This document shows, in pieces, positions 20,715 to 29,442 of a DNA stretch of 64,000 bases. The stretch lies in contig NZ_JAHGUP010000009.1 of the NCBI RefSeq assembly GCF_001989995.2, positions 62,001 to 126,000 of the forward strand. Reading direction: 5' to 3'. Under the pieces are notes generated by a model that saw nothing but the letters and a program-made list of their open reading frames with translations, had not been told where the DNA came from and did no database searches. The position numbers and the translations under genes were made by a program. This DNA is from Vibrio anguillarum. GTDB lineage: Bacteria > Pseudomonadota > Gammaproteobacteria > Enterobacterales > Vibrionaceae. Position 1 is the first letter of the stretch. Each line of letters starts with the position of its first letter.

Positions 20715-21310
20715 TATGCAGCCTCCCCGGTCTCATCTAATCCTATGACAATACGAGTATCGCTAAGATACATATATTGAGGGATAACCAAGTTTAGTGG
20801 TGCCGGAACACCTTGAAAAACTCGACCCGCCATATCAAATTTAGAACCATGGCAAGGACAGAAAAAACCAGATTTAACCCCTTGAACTTGTTCACTAAAA
20901 GAATCAGGCAAATAAGTAGGTGAACAGCCAAGGTGAGTACAAATACCCACAGCAACGAAATATTCAGGTTTAATCGATCGATAAGCATTTTGCGCATAAT
21001 TAGGCTGCTGCTGCTCATCCGATTGAGGATCTCGAAGTTGGTTTTCGATATCTTTTAGCCCATCGACCACTGATTGAGAGCGACGAACAACCCAAACAGG
21101 TTTTCCTCGCCACTCAACACGAACCATTTGCCCCTCTTCAAGTTTACCGATTTCAACTTCAACGGGGGCTCCAGCCGCTTTGGCTTTGGCACTTGGGTTC
21201 CAAGATTTAATAAAAGGAACGGCGACAGCAGCAGCTCCTAACCCTCCGACAACGGCTGTTGTCGCGGTTAAGAAACGTCTGCGACCGTTATTTAAAGGCG
21301 CATTGCTCAT
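20714..21310 (-). CDS. petA: ubiquinol-cytochrome c reductase, Rieske iron-sulfur subunit
   Basis: The Rieske protein oxidises ubiquinol at the Qo site and moves the electron to cytochrome c1. The 198-residue protein has a twin-arginine signal anchor (RRRFL at 10-14 followed by a hydrophobic stretch), and the 2Fe-2S ligands Cys124-Thr-His126 with Cys129 and Cys151-Pro-Cys153-His154. Cys129 and Cys153 should form the stabilising disulfide. It is the first gene of petABC, and a good sigma-70-like promoter lies about 100 bases upstream. Confidence 0.97.
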   Translation of the reverse strand: MSNAPLNNGRRRFLTATTAVVGGLGAAAVAVPFIKSWNPSAKAKAAGAPVEVEIGKLEEGQMVRVEWRGKPVWVVRRSQSVVDGLKDIENQLRDPQSDEQQQPNYAQNAYRSIKPEYFVAVGICTHLGCSPTYLPDSFSEQVQGVKSGFFCPCHGSKFDMAGRVFQGVPAPLNLVIPQYMYLSDTRIVIGLDETGEAA

Positions 21311-21398
21311 CCAAACATTCTCCCATTTGCTCCCTGTGGATTATTATTATTCCGCTTATCAAGAGCATGGCTAACAAAATACGAATCTAGTTGTATTT

Positions 21399-21412
21399 AT
21401 TTGATGGCAAAT
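21399..21412. promoter_or_regulatory. inverted repeat at the predicted petA transcription start
   Basis: A perfect inverted repeat ATTTG-N4-CAAAT covers the predicted start point (near 21404) and touches the -10 box of the petA promoter. The position suits a repressor operator. It is not an exact FNR box (the spacing is off by one) and I cannot name a cognate regulator. Confidence 0.25.
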
Positions 21413-21439
21413 CATAAATAAAACCCTACTTTTTGACAA
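21411..21439 (-). promoter_or_regulatory. candidate sigma-70 promoter of petABC
   Basis: On the minus strand TTGTCA (21434-21439) is followed after exactly 17 bases by TATGAT (21411-21416). Both boxes match consensus at five of six positions. The leader to the petA ATG would be about 95 bases. Confidence 0.6.
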
Positions 21440-21563
21440 GATAAAGCTACCTTTTCGTAACATTCGTGAAGTAAATCGCACGTGAGGTCACAAAAGGAAG
21501 ATTAAAGAGCAAGAACCAAATGATGTGATTAAAAAAATGAGTGTTTGCTAACACCAAAAAACA

Positions 21564-21591
21564 AAAAGCCCGGTATAAATACCGGGCTTTT
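21564..21591 (-). terminator. intrinsic terminator of rplM-rpsI
   Basis: A stem of about 12 base pairs (core AAGCCCGGTAT with ATACCGGGCTT) is followed on the minus strand by a T-rich run. It lies 45 bases after the rpsI stop. Confidence 0.85.
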
Positions 21592-21636
21592 GAACCACAA
21601 TCCAGTAACACTGGAAGCGAATCTTTTGAAAAAAGA

Positions 21637-22029
21637 TTAACGCTTAGAGAATTGTGGTTTACGACGTGCTTTACGCAGACCAACTTTCTTACGTTCAACG
21701 CAACGAGCGTCGCGAGTAACGTAGCCAGCTGCACGTAGAACAGGACGTAGTGATTCGTCGTATTCCATTAGAGCGCGAGTGATACCGTGACGGATAGCAC
21801 CAGCTTGACCAGAAATACCACCACCTTTAACAGTGATGTATAGATCTAGTTTCTCAGTTAGTTCAACAAGCTCAAGAGGTTGTTTAACAACCATGCGAGA
21901 AGTTGGACGACCAAAGTAAACATCAAGGCTACGCTTGTTGATTACAATGTTGCCGCTGCCTGGTTTAATAAAAACGCGTGCAGCTGAGCTTTTGCGACGG
22001 CCAGTGCCGTAGTATTGATTCTCTGCCAT
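21637..22029 (-). CDS. rpsI: 30S ribosomal protein S9
   Basis: S9 is a small-subunit protein whose basic C-terminal tail reaches toward the P-site tRNA. The 130-residue sequence shows the family motifs [12 protein letters not shown] at the start, [15 protein letters not shown] in the middle and the tail ending KPQFSKR. A longer frame begins five codons upstream, but the ATG at 22029 (MAENQYYG) is the standard start. It lies 15 bases after rplM, the usual pairing. Confidence 0.98.
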   Translation of the reverse strand: MAENQYYGTGRRKSSAARVFIKPGSGNIVINKRSLDVYFGRPTSRMVVKQPLELVELTEKLDLYITVKGGGISGQAGAIRHGITRALMEYDESLRPVLRAAGYVTRDARCVERKKVGLRKARRKPQFSKR

Positions 22030-22044
22030 TTTCGAAATCCCCAA

Positions 22045-22473
22045 TTAGATGTCTAGTACTTTTGGTTGTTGAGCAGCATGGTTGTGCTCAGCGCCAGCGT
22101 AAACTTTCAGCTTACGGTACATAGCACGGCCTAGAGGACCACGTGGTAGCATACCTTTAACCGCTAGCTCAATAACCATCTCTGGCTTACGAACAATCAG
22201 CTTGTCGAAAGTGATTGATTTTAAGCCGCCTGGAAATTCAGTGTGACGGTAGTAAGTTTTAGCTGCTGCTTTGTTACCAGTTACAGTAACTTTCTCAGCG
22301 TTTACAACGATGATGTAATCACCAGTGTCTACGTGAGGAGTGTATTCAGCTTTATGTTTGCCACGTAGGCGAGATGCAATTTCACTTGCTAGACGACCTA
22401 GAGTTTTACCCTCAGCGTCTACGATATACCAGTCGCGTTTTACAGTTTCTGGTTTAGCAACGAAAGTTTTCAT
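22045..22473 (-). CDS. rplM: 50S ribosomal protein L13
   Basis: L13 is an early-assembling large-subunit protein. At 142 residues it has the exact family length, starting [11 protein letters not shown], with the motif LGRLASEIA and the conserved [10 protein letters not shown] segment. In E. coli L13 represses its own operon by binding the leader; here a leader of about 140 bases with a terminator-like hairpin precedes it, so similar control is plausible. Confidence 0.98.
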   Translation of the reverse strand: MKTFVAKPETVKRDWYIVDAEGKTLGRLASEIASRLRGKHKAEYTPHVDTGDYIIVVNAEKVTVTGNKAAAKTYYRHTEFPGGLKSITFDKLIVRKPEMVIELAVKGMLPRGPLGRAMYRKLKVYAGAEHNHAAQQPKVLDI

Positions 22474-22506
22474 GCTAATAATAACCCGTTAAATAAAATT
22501 TACACT

Positions 22507-22528
22507 AAAAGGAGCATTAAAATGCCCC
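22507..22528 (-). promoter_or_regulatory. hairpin in the rplM leader
   Basis: On the minus strand a short stem (GGGGCATT with AATGCTCC, one G-U pair) is followed by TTTTA and lies about 40 bases before the rplM ATG. It resembles a weak terminator and could take part in autogenous control by L13. No known leader motif could be confirmed by eye. Confidence 0.35.
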
Positions 22529-22624
22529 CACTGTCTAAGAGTCCAAAGTTACCCCTTCGAGCGTTTGGTTTCTCTCGGCCTCTCGTTTCACAGAAACAGG
22601 CCTGCAGTAACGGTGGGTCGCAGG

Positions 22625-22630
22625 ATTATA
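22625..22630 (-). promoter_or_regulatory. -10 box of the rplM-rpsI promoter
   Basis: A perfect TATAAT on the minus strand is followed by the GC-containing stretch CCTGCGACCC before the presumed start near 22618. The -35 at 16-17 bases is weak (TGATTT or GTGATT). The GC-rich discriminator is typical of ribosomal operons under stringent control. Confidence 0.55.
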
Positions 22631-22710
22631 GGGAAGTCAGTAGAAAAAATCACCTCTTTTTGAACAAAATCACGAATTTTTTATTTTGCTTTAAAAGTGT
22701 TCGGATTGAG

Positions 22711-23817
22711 CTAGGCCAGATGTTCCCTTGATAAATACTCATGACTTTGCATTTCAATTAACCGCGACTGACAACGTTTGAATTCAAACTCAAGTTGCCC
22801 ATGCAGATACAGATCGTCCAGCGCCACTTCGGCGGAGATAATTACTTTTACATGTCGTTCGTAAAATTCATCAATCAACGCAATAAAACGCCGCGCTGCA
22901 TCATCGATGGCGCGATCCATTTGCTTCACATCAGCCAGCAGTACTGTATGGTAAATTTTGGACAACTCAATGTAATCGTTTTGGCTTCTCGCCGTTTGGC
23001 ATAACTGTTCAAATGTCGCATGTAAAATACCATCACTAGCTTTTACAACAGAGAGGGTGCGATGATTGATTTCAATCTCACTGCGTGCTTCTTTTTTCTC
23101 GTCACCAACCAATTGCCGATAGTAATGTTGTAAATTGTGGCTTGCTGCTTCATCCAATGGATAGTGGTAAATTTCCGCTTGCTCTAATGTTCTTAAGCGA
23201 TAATCAATGCCACTATCGACGTTCAACACATGACAGTGTGATTCAATCAAAGCAATTGCAGGGAGAAAGCGTGCTCGCTGCAAGCCGTTGCGGTATAAGT
23301 CGTGCGGCGGAATGTTCGATGTCGCCACTAAGATAATGCCGCGCTTAAACAGTGCTTGAAACAAGGTACCCAAAATCATCGCATCGGTAATATCTGATAC
23401 AAAAAATTCATCAAAACAGATAATTTCCGTTTCAGACTTAAAAATATCGGCAACCTTTTCTAAAGGCTCTTCAACTCCAGCCTGCGCCTTCAACTCATCA
23501 TGAACTCGGTACATAAAACGGTGGAAATGCACTCGCATTTTGCGAGTGGTTGGCAGAGCTTCAAAAAACGTATCCATTAGATAGGTTTTTCCTCGCCCGA
23601 CACCGCCCCAAAAATAGAGCCCTTTAGGTAAGTTAGGCTGTTTAGGTTGGCGGCCAAGCCATTTAGTCCAAACCGCGGAGGGCTTAACTGGTTGGTTAAG
23701 ATAATCCTGAAACTGATGGTAGAGTAAATCCAGCGCATCGACGGCGCTTTCTTGAGCAGAGTCTCGTTGAAAACCGAGTTTTTTTACATCGTGTTCATAT
23801 CGCTGTTTTGGTGTCAT
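22711..23817 (-). CDS. zapE: cell division protein ZapE (AFG1-like ATPase)
   Basis: ZapE is an ATPase that associates with the Z ring late in division and is related to mitochondrial AFG1. The 368-residue protein has Walker A GGVGRGKT at 71-78, Walker B IICFDEF near residue 135, and the AFG1-type motif VATSNIPP, all in the expected order. It is divergent from zapG with a 144-base gap between the starts, an arrangement also seen in E. coli (yhcM and yhcB). Confidence 0.95.
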   Translation of the reverse strand: MTPKQRYEHDVKKLGFQRDSAQESAVDALDLLYHQFQDYLNQPVKPSAVWTKWLGRQPKQPNLPKGLYFWGGVGRGKTYLMDTFFEALPTTRKMRVHFHRFMYRVHDELKAQAGVEEPLEKVADIFKSETEIICFDEFFVSDITDAMILGTLFQALFKRGIILVATSNIPPHDLYRNGLQRARFLPAIALIESHCHVLNVDSGIDYRLRTLEQAEIYHYPLDEAASHNLQHYYRQLVGDEKKEARSEIEINHRTLSVVKASDGILHATFEQLCQTARSQNDYIELSKIYHTVLLADVKQMDRAIDDAARRFIALIDEFYERHVKVIISAEVALDDLYLHGQLEFEFKRCQSRLIEMQSHEYLSREHLA

Positions 23818-23961
23818 GACCGCCTACTGCACTAAAGAAAATGGAAACTGCTATTTCGTGTATTTCGCTTTATTGGCTAGAGCAGTCATAGTAACATGTC
23901 CAAGCGACGTGTGTAACCAACAGGTAAAAAACATGTTAAATAACAACAATAAGGAGCTGTT

Positions 23962-24405
23962 ATGCCTTGGATATATGCCATTGTAGGCTTGCTAGTAGGG
24001 GCTGTGTTGGGAATGGTCATTTCACGATTGACTACGCCTCAATATAAAAACCAAAAGTCTCTACAAAAAGAATTAGATAACGCGAAATTTAGTTTGGAAC
24101 AACAACGCCAAGAATTGTCGGATCATTTTGCTCAAGCGGCAGAAATACTCGATACACTAGGTAAAGATTATACAAAACTGTATCAACACATGGCCAAAAC
24201 ATCGTCCGAAATTCTGCCGAATATGCCAGAGCAAGATAACCCATTTATCAAAAAAATCGCTCTGCATAATGATACAGATAAAAGCAACGATGACATTTTG
24301 GAACAGCCACCGAAAGATTATGCCAATGGCGCAACAGGGCTTTTTAATACCCCCAAAAAAGAGATCATTCATTCTGCAGACGTGGTTAAGGTGAAAGCCG
24401 TTTAA
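23962..24405 (+). CDS. zapG: inner-membrane protein ZapG (YhcB, DUF1043)
   Basis: ZapG is a small membrane-anchored coiled-coil protein implicated in division and envelope synthesis. The 147-residue protein has one N-terminal membrane span (about residues 3-22), then a helical coiled-coil segment to about residue 80 and a low-complexity polar tail. The ribosome binding site AAGGAG is ideal. The name follows recent E. coli usage; the biochemical role is not settled. Confidence 0.9.
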   Translation: MPWIYAIVGLLVGAVLGMVISRLTTPQYKNQKSLQKELDNAKFSLEQQRQELSDHFAQAAEILDTLGKDYTKLYQHMAKTSSEILPNMPEQDNPFIKKIALHNDTDKSNDDILEQPPKDYANGATGLFNTPKKEIIHSADVVKVKAV

Positions 24406-24415
24406 TCTGAATTCA

Positions 24416-24444
24416 TGAACTTTATAAAGGTTTTTGAGTCATAA
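24416..24444 (+). promoter_or_regulatory. candidate sigma-E promoter of degQ
   Basis: TGAACTT (24416-24422) is followed after 16 bases by TCATAA (24439-24444), close to the extracytoplasmic sigma-E consensus (GGAACTT, about 16 bases, TCTRA-like). The leader to degQ would be about 70 bases. DegS, encoded next to degQ, starts sigma-E activation by cleaving RseA, so the logic is coherent, but the match was judged by eye. Confidence 0.4.
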
Positions 24445-24518
24445 ACCTCACGAGAGTGTTGAAGTTTTGTCTTTCGTACAAATATTAAACTTCGAACACA
24501 GTTATTCCAAAGGAGCTT

Positions 24519-25886
24519 ATGATGAAAAAACCTTTACTTCTTTTAACCGCTCTATCGTTAAGTTTAAGTTCAATCATCACCCCACTACCCGCAATGGCAG
24601 CGCTACCCTTTTCTGTCAGTGGTGAGCAACTGCCGAGCTTAGCACCGATGCTAGAGCAAGTGACACCAGCGGTTGTGAGTATCTCAGTTGAGGGAACTCA
24701 AGTCTCCCATCAACGTTTACCCGAGCAGTTTCGATTTTTCTTTGGTCCTGATTTTCCAATCGACCAATCGCAAGAGCGGCCATTTAGAGCATTAGGCTCT
24801 GGTGTCATTACTGACGCAGACAAAGGTTATGTTGTGACTAATTATCACGTCATCGATGGCGCTGATAAGATTCGCGTCAAACTATACGACGGCCGAGAAT
24901 ACGATGCGGAGCTCGTCGGTGGTGATAAAATGTCCGATGTCGCGCTGATCAAACTAAAAAAAGCAAAAAATTTAACCCAAATTCGTATCGCAGATTCAGA
25001 CAAGCTGCGTGTAGGTGATTTCACTGTCGCGATCGGGAACCCGTTTGGTCTTGGTCAAACGGTGACTTCCGGCATTGTTTCTGCGCTAGGACGAAGTGGA
25101 CTTAATCTTGAAAACTTTGAGAACTTTATTCAGACCGATGCCGCGATTAACAGTGGCAACTCTGGTGGTGCCTTAGTCAATCTCAATGGTGAATTGATTG
25201 GGATTAATACCGCGATTCTTGGGCCGAATGGTGGCAACGTTGGGATAGGTTTTGCAATACCATCAAATATGATGAAAAACTTGACCGAACAGATCTTAGA
25301 ATTTGGTGAGGTAAAACGTGGCGTGCTCGGCGTTCAAGGGGGTGAAATAACCTCTGAACTGGCTGAAGCGCTAGGCTATGAGTCAAGTAAAGGGGCGTTT
25401 GTTAGCCAAGTTATCAAAGATAGCGCCGCCGATAAAGCAGGGATCAAAGCGGGTGATGTCATCACAGCTATTAATGGAAAAAACGTTTCTACCTTCAATG
25501 AATTAAGAGCCAAAGTGGCAACATTAGGTGCAGGTAAAAAAATCACAATCGATGTTATCCGCGATGGTAAAAGCAAAACCTTCGACGTAACCTTGAGTGA
25601 AAACAACACCACAACCAAAGCAGAGCAACTGCACTCGGGGTTGACTGGTGCGGCACTGACCAATACGACGGATCAAGACCCAATCGCTGGCGTTAAAGTG
25701 ACTGCTATAGAGAAAGGGTCAGCGGCAGAAGCGTATCAACTACAAAAAGAGGACATCATCATTGGTGTTAACCGCCAACGAGTGAAAAACCTCGCACAAT
25801 TACGCGAAATTTTGGAGAAAAAGCCGAGCATACTTGCGCTGAATATCCAACGAGGTGATAGAACCATTTACTTGGTTATTCGCTAA
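24519..25886 (+). CDS. degQ: periplasmic serine protease/chaperone DegQ (DegP/HtrA family)
   Basis: This HtrA protease degrades or refolds damaged periplasmic proteins. The 455-residue protein has a signal peptide ending around Ala27, a trypsin-like domain with catalytic His110, Asp140 and Ser215 (GNSGG), and two PDZ domains at about 265-355 and 365-455. The LA loop between the first strands is short (about 30 residues), which favours DegQ over E. coli-type DegP. Two adjacent ATGs are available; the one at 24522 has the better spacing to AAGGAG. A sigma-E-like promoter lies upstream and a terminator follows. Confidence 0.94.
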   Translation: MMKKPLLLLTALSLSLSSIITPLPAMAALPFSVSGEQLPSLAPMLEQVTPAVVSISVEGTQVSHQRLPEQFRFFFGPDFPIDQSQERPFRALGSGVITDADKGYVVTNYHVIDGADKIRVKLYDGREYDAELVGGDKMSDVALIKLKKAKNLTQIRIADSDKLRVGDFTVAIGNPFGLGQTVTSGIVSALGRSGLNLENFENFIQTDAAINSGNSGGALVNLNGELIGINTAILGPNGGNVGIGFAIPSNMMKNLTEQILEFGEVKRGVLGVQGGEITSELAEALGYESSKGAFVSQVIKDSAADKAGIKAGDVITAINGKNVSTFNELRAKVATLGAGKKITIDVIRDGKSKTFDVTLSENNTTTKAEQLHSGLTGAALTNTTDQDPIAGVKVTAIEKGSAAEAYQLQKEDIIIGVNRQRVKNLAQLREILEKKPSILALNIQRGDRTIYLVIR

Positions 25887-25913
25887 TTAGTGAGAATCTC
25901 TTGTAGAGTGATC

Positions 25914-25940
25914 AGGGCAGCATTTGAATGCTGCCCTTTT
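25914..25940 (+). terminator. intrinsic terminator of degQ
   Basis: A 10-base-pair stem with a TTGA loop (arms AGGGCAGCAT and ATGCTGCCCT) is followed by TTTCTTATT. It lies 28 bases after the degQ stop, so degS is probably transcribed separately as well. Confidence 0.85.
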
Positions 25941-26028
25941 CTTATTCAATCATGTAGTGCTATTCTTCCTCTCTCAAGCTCAGGTGTAAAATAAGCTGAG
26001 TATATAGCGGGTTTTGTTTGGGGAAGAT

Positions 26029-27093
26029 ATGCTTAACTTTTTACTTCGTTCAGTGGGGCTTGGGCTTCTCGCTGCTGTTGTTATTTTACTAGCGGTTCCC
26101 TCGCTACGTTCAAATGTTCTCCCGCAAATCGCGGCCGAAGAGTCTCCCAATGCGCTCTCTTTGCAAATTTCGTTTAACCAAGCCGTTCGCCGCGCCGCAC
26201 CTGCTGTAGTCAATATTTACAACCAAAAATACACCGAAAGCGATCGCAGTAAACTGTCGATTCAAGGGTTAGGCTCTGGTGTAATTGTGAGCGAGAAAGG
26301 GTACATCATTACTAACTATCACGTAGTAGCCCAAGCCGACCAAATCGTAGCGGCCTTACAAGATGGCCGTCTCGCAGCCGCGCAATTAGTAGGCAAAGAT
26401 CGACGCACGGATATCGCAATTTTGCGAATCGAAGGAACGAACCTTCCCGTTATTCCACAAAATCCCAATTACTCGGTGAAAGTTGGCGATGTGGTACTGG
26501 CCATTGGCAATCCATACAACCTTGGACAAACCACTACTTTTGGTATCATTTCTGCCACTGAACGTTCATCAGTCAGTACCGATGGACGTCAAGCTTTCAT
26601 CCAAACTGATGCGGCCATTAATGAAGGCAATTCAGGTGGAGCTTTGGTCAACACTCAAGGAGAGCTCGTAGGTATTAATACGGCTTCGTTTCAACAAGCA
26701 ACTGAAATGAAAACCGATGGTATATCATTCGCGATTCCCTACAAATTAGCCAATACCATTATGGAAAAAATCATTGCTGATGGACGCGTGATTCGCGGCT
26801 ATATCGGTATTGATGGGCAAGATATTACTCCAGTAACATCTCGCTTACTTGGCAGTGAACATATTGGCGGTATAGTTGTGTTGGGCATTGACCCCAATGG
26901 CCCTGCGGAAACGGCTGGTTTTAAAGAGCGGGACATTATTCTAAAAATTGGCGGTAAAAAAATTAATGGTCGCAAGAGTGTGATGGAAATTGTCACTGAC
27001 TTGCGCCCAGGTACCGTTGTCGATGTGCTCATCTTACGTAAAGGTGAAGAGATGACACTTCCCGTGACAATTGTTGAAGACCTACGCGAATAA
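26029..27093 (+). CDS. degS: site-1 protease DegS, sigma-E stress sensor
   Basis: DegS is anchored in the inner membrane and cleaves the anti-sigma factor RseA when its PDZ domain binds misfolded porin C-termini. The 354-residue protein has one N-terminal membrane anchor (about 5-24), a trypsin-like domain with His98, Asp128 and Ser202 (GNSGG), and a single PDZ domain at about 255-350. The frame opens with TTG at 26014, but the ATG at 26029 has GGGGAAG in front and gives the family N-terminus. Confidence 0.96.
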   Translation: MLNFLLRSVGLGLLAAVVILLAVPSLRSNVLPQIAAEESPNALSLQISFNQAVRRAAPAVVNIYNQKYTESDRSKLSIQGLGSGVIVSEKGYIITNYHVVAQADQIVAALQDGRLAAAQLVGKDRRTDIAILRIEGTNLPVIPQNPNYSVKVGDVVLAIGNPYNLGQTTTFGIISATERSSVSTDGRQAFIQTDAAINEGNSGGALVNTQGELVGINTASFQQATEMKTDGISFAIPYKLANTIMEKIIADGRVIRGYIGIDGQDITPVTSRLLGSEHIGGIVVLGIDPNGPAETAGFKERDIILKIGGKKINGRKSVMEIVTDLRPGTVVDVLILRKGEEMTLPVTIVEDLRE

Positions 27094-27121
27094 AACTAAG
27101 CCACCAAAAACAAAGAGACAT

Positions 27122-27153
27122 AAAAAAGCCCCCAACTGACGAAGGGGGCTTTT
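27122..27153 (+). terminator. bidirectional terminator between degS and parC
   Basis: A GC-rich stem (GCCCCC with GGGGGC, extended by A-T pairs) lies between the convergent degS and parC genes and carries T-runs on both strands. Confidence 0.85.
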
Positions 27154-27165
27154 ATTTATAGATTT

Positions 27166-29442
27166 TTACTCTTGCTCAAGATCTGAATCACTAAGTTCTG
27201 ATTCAATCTCAATCGCAGTAACACGTTGTAACCCTCTCGGCAGCAAGCTACCTCGACGTCCACGCTCACCACGGAAGTTTTCTAGATCGCTGGCTTTCAA
27301 ACCAAGTTTGCGTTTGCCAGCATAGAGCGTAATAGCCGCTCCTTGAGGCAAGGAGATTAAGTGTGACACAAACTCTTCACGCTCTTTGGACTTAGCCGCA
27401 GGAATATTGATTATTTTGTTGCCTTTGCCTTTGGTTAGCTGTGGTAAATCTTTGATTGGGAATAGCAACATTCGACCCTGATTCGTGATCGCTAAAATGT
27501 CATCAGACTCCAAATTACCGATGGCCTGCGGCGTCATTACCTCTGAGTTCTCAGGCAAATTAACTAAGGCTTTACCACTACGGTTTTTCGACAGTAGTTC
27601 ACCACCTTTACACACAAAACCATAACCGGCATCCGAGCCCACCAACCAGAGTTGATCCTCTTCCCCCATCACTACTTGGCGAATAGACGAGCCCTCTGTG
27701 ATGTTGAGACGACCCGTAATCGGCTCACCTTGGCTGCGCGCCGAAGGTAGCGAGTGGGCTTCAAGCGAATAACTTCGACCATCGCTACCCAAGAATACGA
27801 CCTGTTGATTGCTCTTACCACAAGCATGAGCCAAATACTGATCGCCGGATTTATAGCTCAAACTTTGGCAATCCACATCATGCCCTTTGGCATGACGTAC
27901 CCAGCCTTTTTCCGAAAGCACAACGGTGATCGCTTCACTTGGCACAAGGTCACGCTCAGTCAAGGCTTTAGATTCAGCACGCTCAATCAGTGGTGAACGG
28001 CGATCATCACCATACTTCTCAGCATCTGCTTTGATCTCTTTCTTCAACAATGTGTTCAAGCGACGCTCAGAACCAAGCAACTGCTCTAATTTTTCGCGCT
28101 CTTTAGCAAGCTCATCTTGCTCACCACGAATCTTCATCTCTTCAAGTTTGGCTAAGTGGCGAAGTTTGGTATCTAAAATCGCATCGGCTTGAATAGCACT
28201 AATACCAAAACGGGCCATCAGTACCGCTTTCGGTTCATCTTCAGTACGAATGATTTCAATCACTTCATCAATATTCAGATAAGCAATGAGCAAACCTTCC
28301 AAGATGTGCAAACGCGCCATGACTTTATCAAGACGGTACTGTAAACGGCGGCGAACCGTGGTGCGACGAAACTCAATCCACTCAGAAAGAATGGTCACTA
28401 AACCTTTCACTTCAGGACGATTGTTTAAGCCAATCATGTTCAAGTTAACACGGAAGCTTTTCTCTAGATCGGTTGATGCGAACAAGTGGCTCATCAACAA
28501 GTCACAATCTACGCGGTTAGAACGCGGCACAATAACAATACGCGTAGGGTTCTCGTGATCCGATTCATCGCGTAAATCTTCAACCATTGGCAATTTCTTC
28601 GCGCGCATTTGGTTAGCGATTTGTTCGAGCAATTTAGCGCCTGAGACTTGATGAGGTAATGCTGTGATCACAACATCACTCCCCTCTTTATGCCAAACCG
28701 CGCGCATTTTGATACTGCCGCGACCTGAGCGATATATTTTCTCAATTTCAATTCTAGGTGAAATAATTTCCGCTTCGGTCGGATAATCTGGCCCTTGCAC
28801 GTACTGCATCACATCATGCAGTTGCGCTTCCGGGTTATCGATCAGGTGAATCGTCGCATCGGCAATTTCACGCACATTATGTGGCGGAATATCGGTCGCC
28901 ATGCCCACCGCAATTCCCGTGACGCCATTGAGCAAAATATGAGGTAAACGCGCCGGCAGCATTTGTGGTTCTTGCATTGTCCCATCAAAGTTAGGCTGCC
29001 AATCAACGTTGCCTTGTCCAAGCTCACCCAGTAAAACTTCAGCGAATTTAGACAGTTTCGCTTCGGTATAACGCATCGCCGCGAAGGATTTTGGATCGTC
29101 CGGAGCACCCCAGTTACCTTGACCATCCACCAATGGATAGCGGTAAGAAAAGGGTTGTGCCATTAATACCATCGCTTCGTAACAGGCCGAATCACCGTGC
29201 GGGTGGTATTTACCGAGCACGTCACCAACGGTACGCGCTGATTTTTTGTACTTGGCTGACGCCGAGAGTCCAAGCTCCGACATCGCATAAATAATACGTC
29301 GCTGTACCGGTTTTAAACCATCGCCAATATAAGGCAGTGCGCGGTCCATGATGACGTACATCGAATAATTGAGATAGGCGTCTTCAGTGAACTTACGCAG
29401 CGGCAGTTTCTCAACACCATCAAAGGTTATTTCAGTTGACAT
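27166..29442 (-). CDS. parC: DNA topoisomerase IV subunit A (ParC)
   Basis: ParC is the breakage-reunion subunit of topoisomerase IV, which decatenates daughter chromosomes. The 758-residue protein has the winged-helix catalytic core with active-site Tyr125 ([10 protein letters not shown]), the quinolone-resistance region HGDSACYEA with Ser85 and Glu89 in their wild-type form, a coiled-coil gate, and a C-terminal beta-pinwheel domain. It follows parE with no spacer bases. A downstream terminator is shared with degS. Confidence 0.98.
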   Translation of the reverse strand: MSTEITFDGVEKLPLRKFTEDAYLNYSMYVIMDRALPYIGDGLKPVQRRIIYAMSELGLSASAKYKKSARTVGDVLGKYHPHGDSACYEAMVLMAQPFSYRYPLVDGQGNWGAPDDPKSFAAMRYTEAKLSKFAEVLLGELGQGNVDWQPNFDGTMQEPQMLPARLPHILLNGVTGIAVGMATDIPPHNVREIADATIHLIDNPEAQLHDVMQYVQGPDYPTEAEIISPRIEIEKIYRSGRGSIKMRAVWHKEGSDVVITALPHQVSGAKLLEQIANQMRAKKLPMVEDLRDESDHENPTRIVIVPRSNRVDCDLLMSHLFASTDLEKSFRVNLNMIGLNNRPEVKGLVTILSEWIEFRRTTVRRRLQYRLDKVMARLHILEGLLIAYLNIDEVIEIIRTEDEPKAVLMARFGISAIQADAILDTKLRHLAKLEEMKIRGEQDELAKEREKLEQLLGSERRLNTLLKKEIKADAEKYGDDRRSPLIERAESKALTERDLVPSEAITVVLSEKGWVRHAKGHDVDCQSLSYKSGDQYLAHACGKSNQQVVFLGSDGRSYSLEAHSLPSARSQGEPITGRLNITEGSSIRQVVMGEEDQLWLVGSDAGYGFVCKGGELLSKNRSGKALVNLPENSEVMTPQAIGNLESDDILAITNQGRMLLFPIKDLPQLTKGKGNKIINIPAAKSKEREEFVSHLISLPQGAAITLYAGKRKLGLKASDLENFRGERGRRGSLLPRGLQRVTAIEIESELSDSDLEQE

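Larger units (their letters stand above)
21311..21636 (-). other. 326-base gap between rpsI and petA
   Basis: The gap holds the rpsI terminator (21564-21591), the petA promoter candidate (21411-21439) and an inverted repeat overlapping it (21399-21412). The part from 21440 to 21560 shows nothing I can assign. Short frames on either strand here have no ribosome binding site and no recognisable content. Confidence 0.6.
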
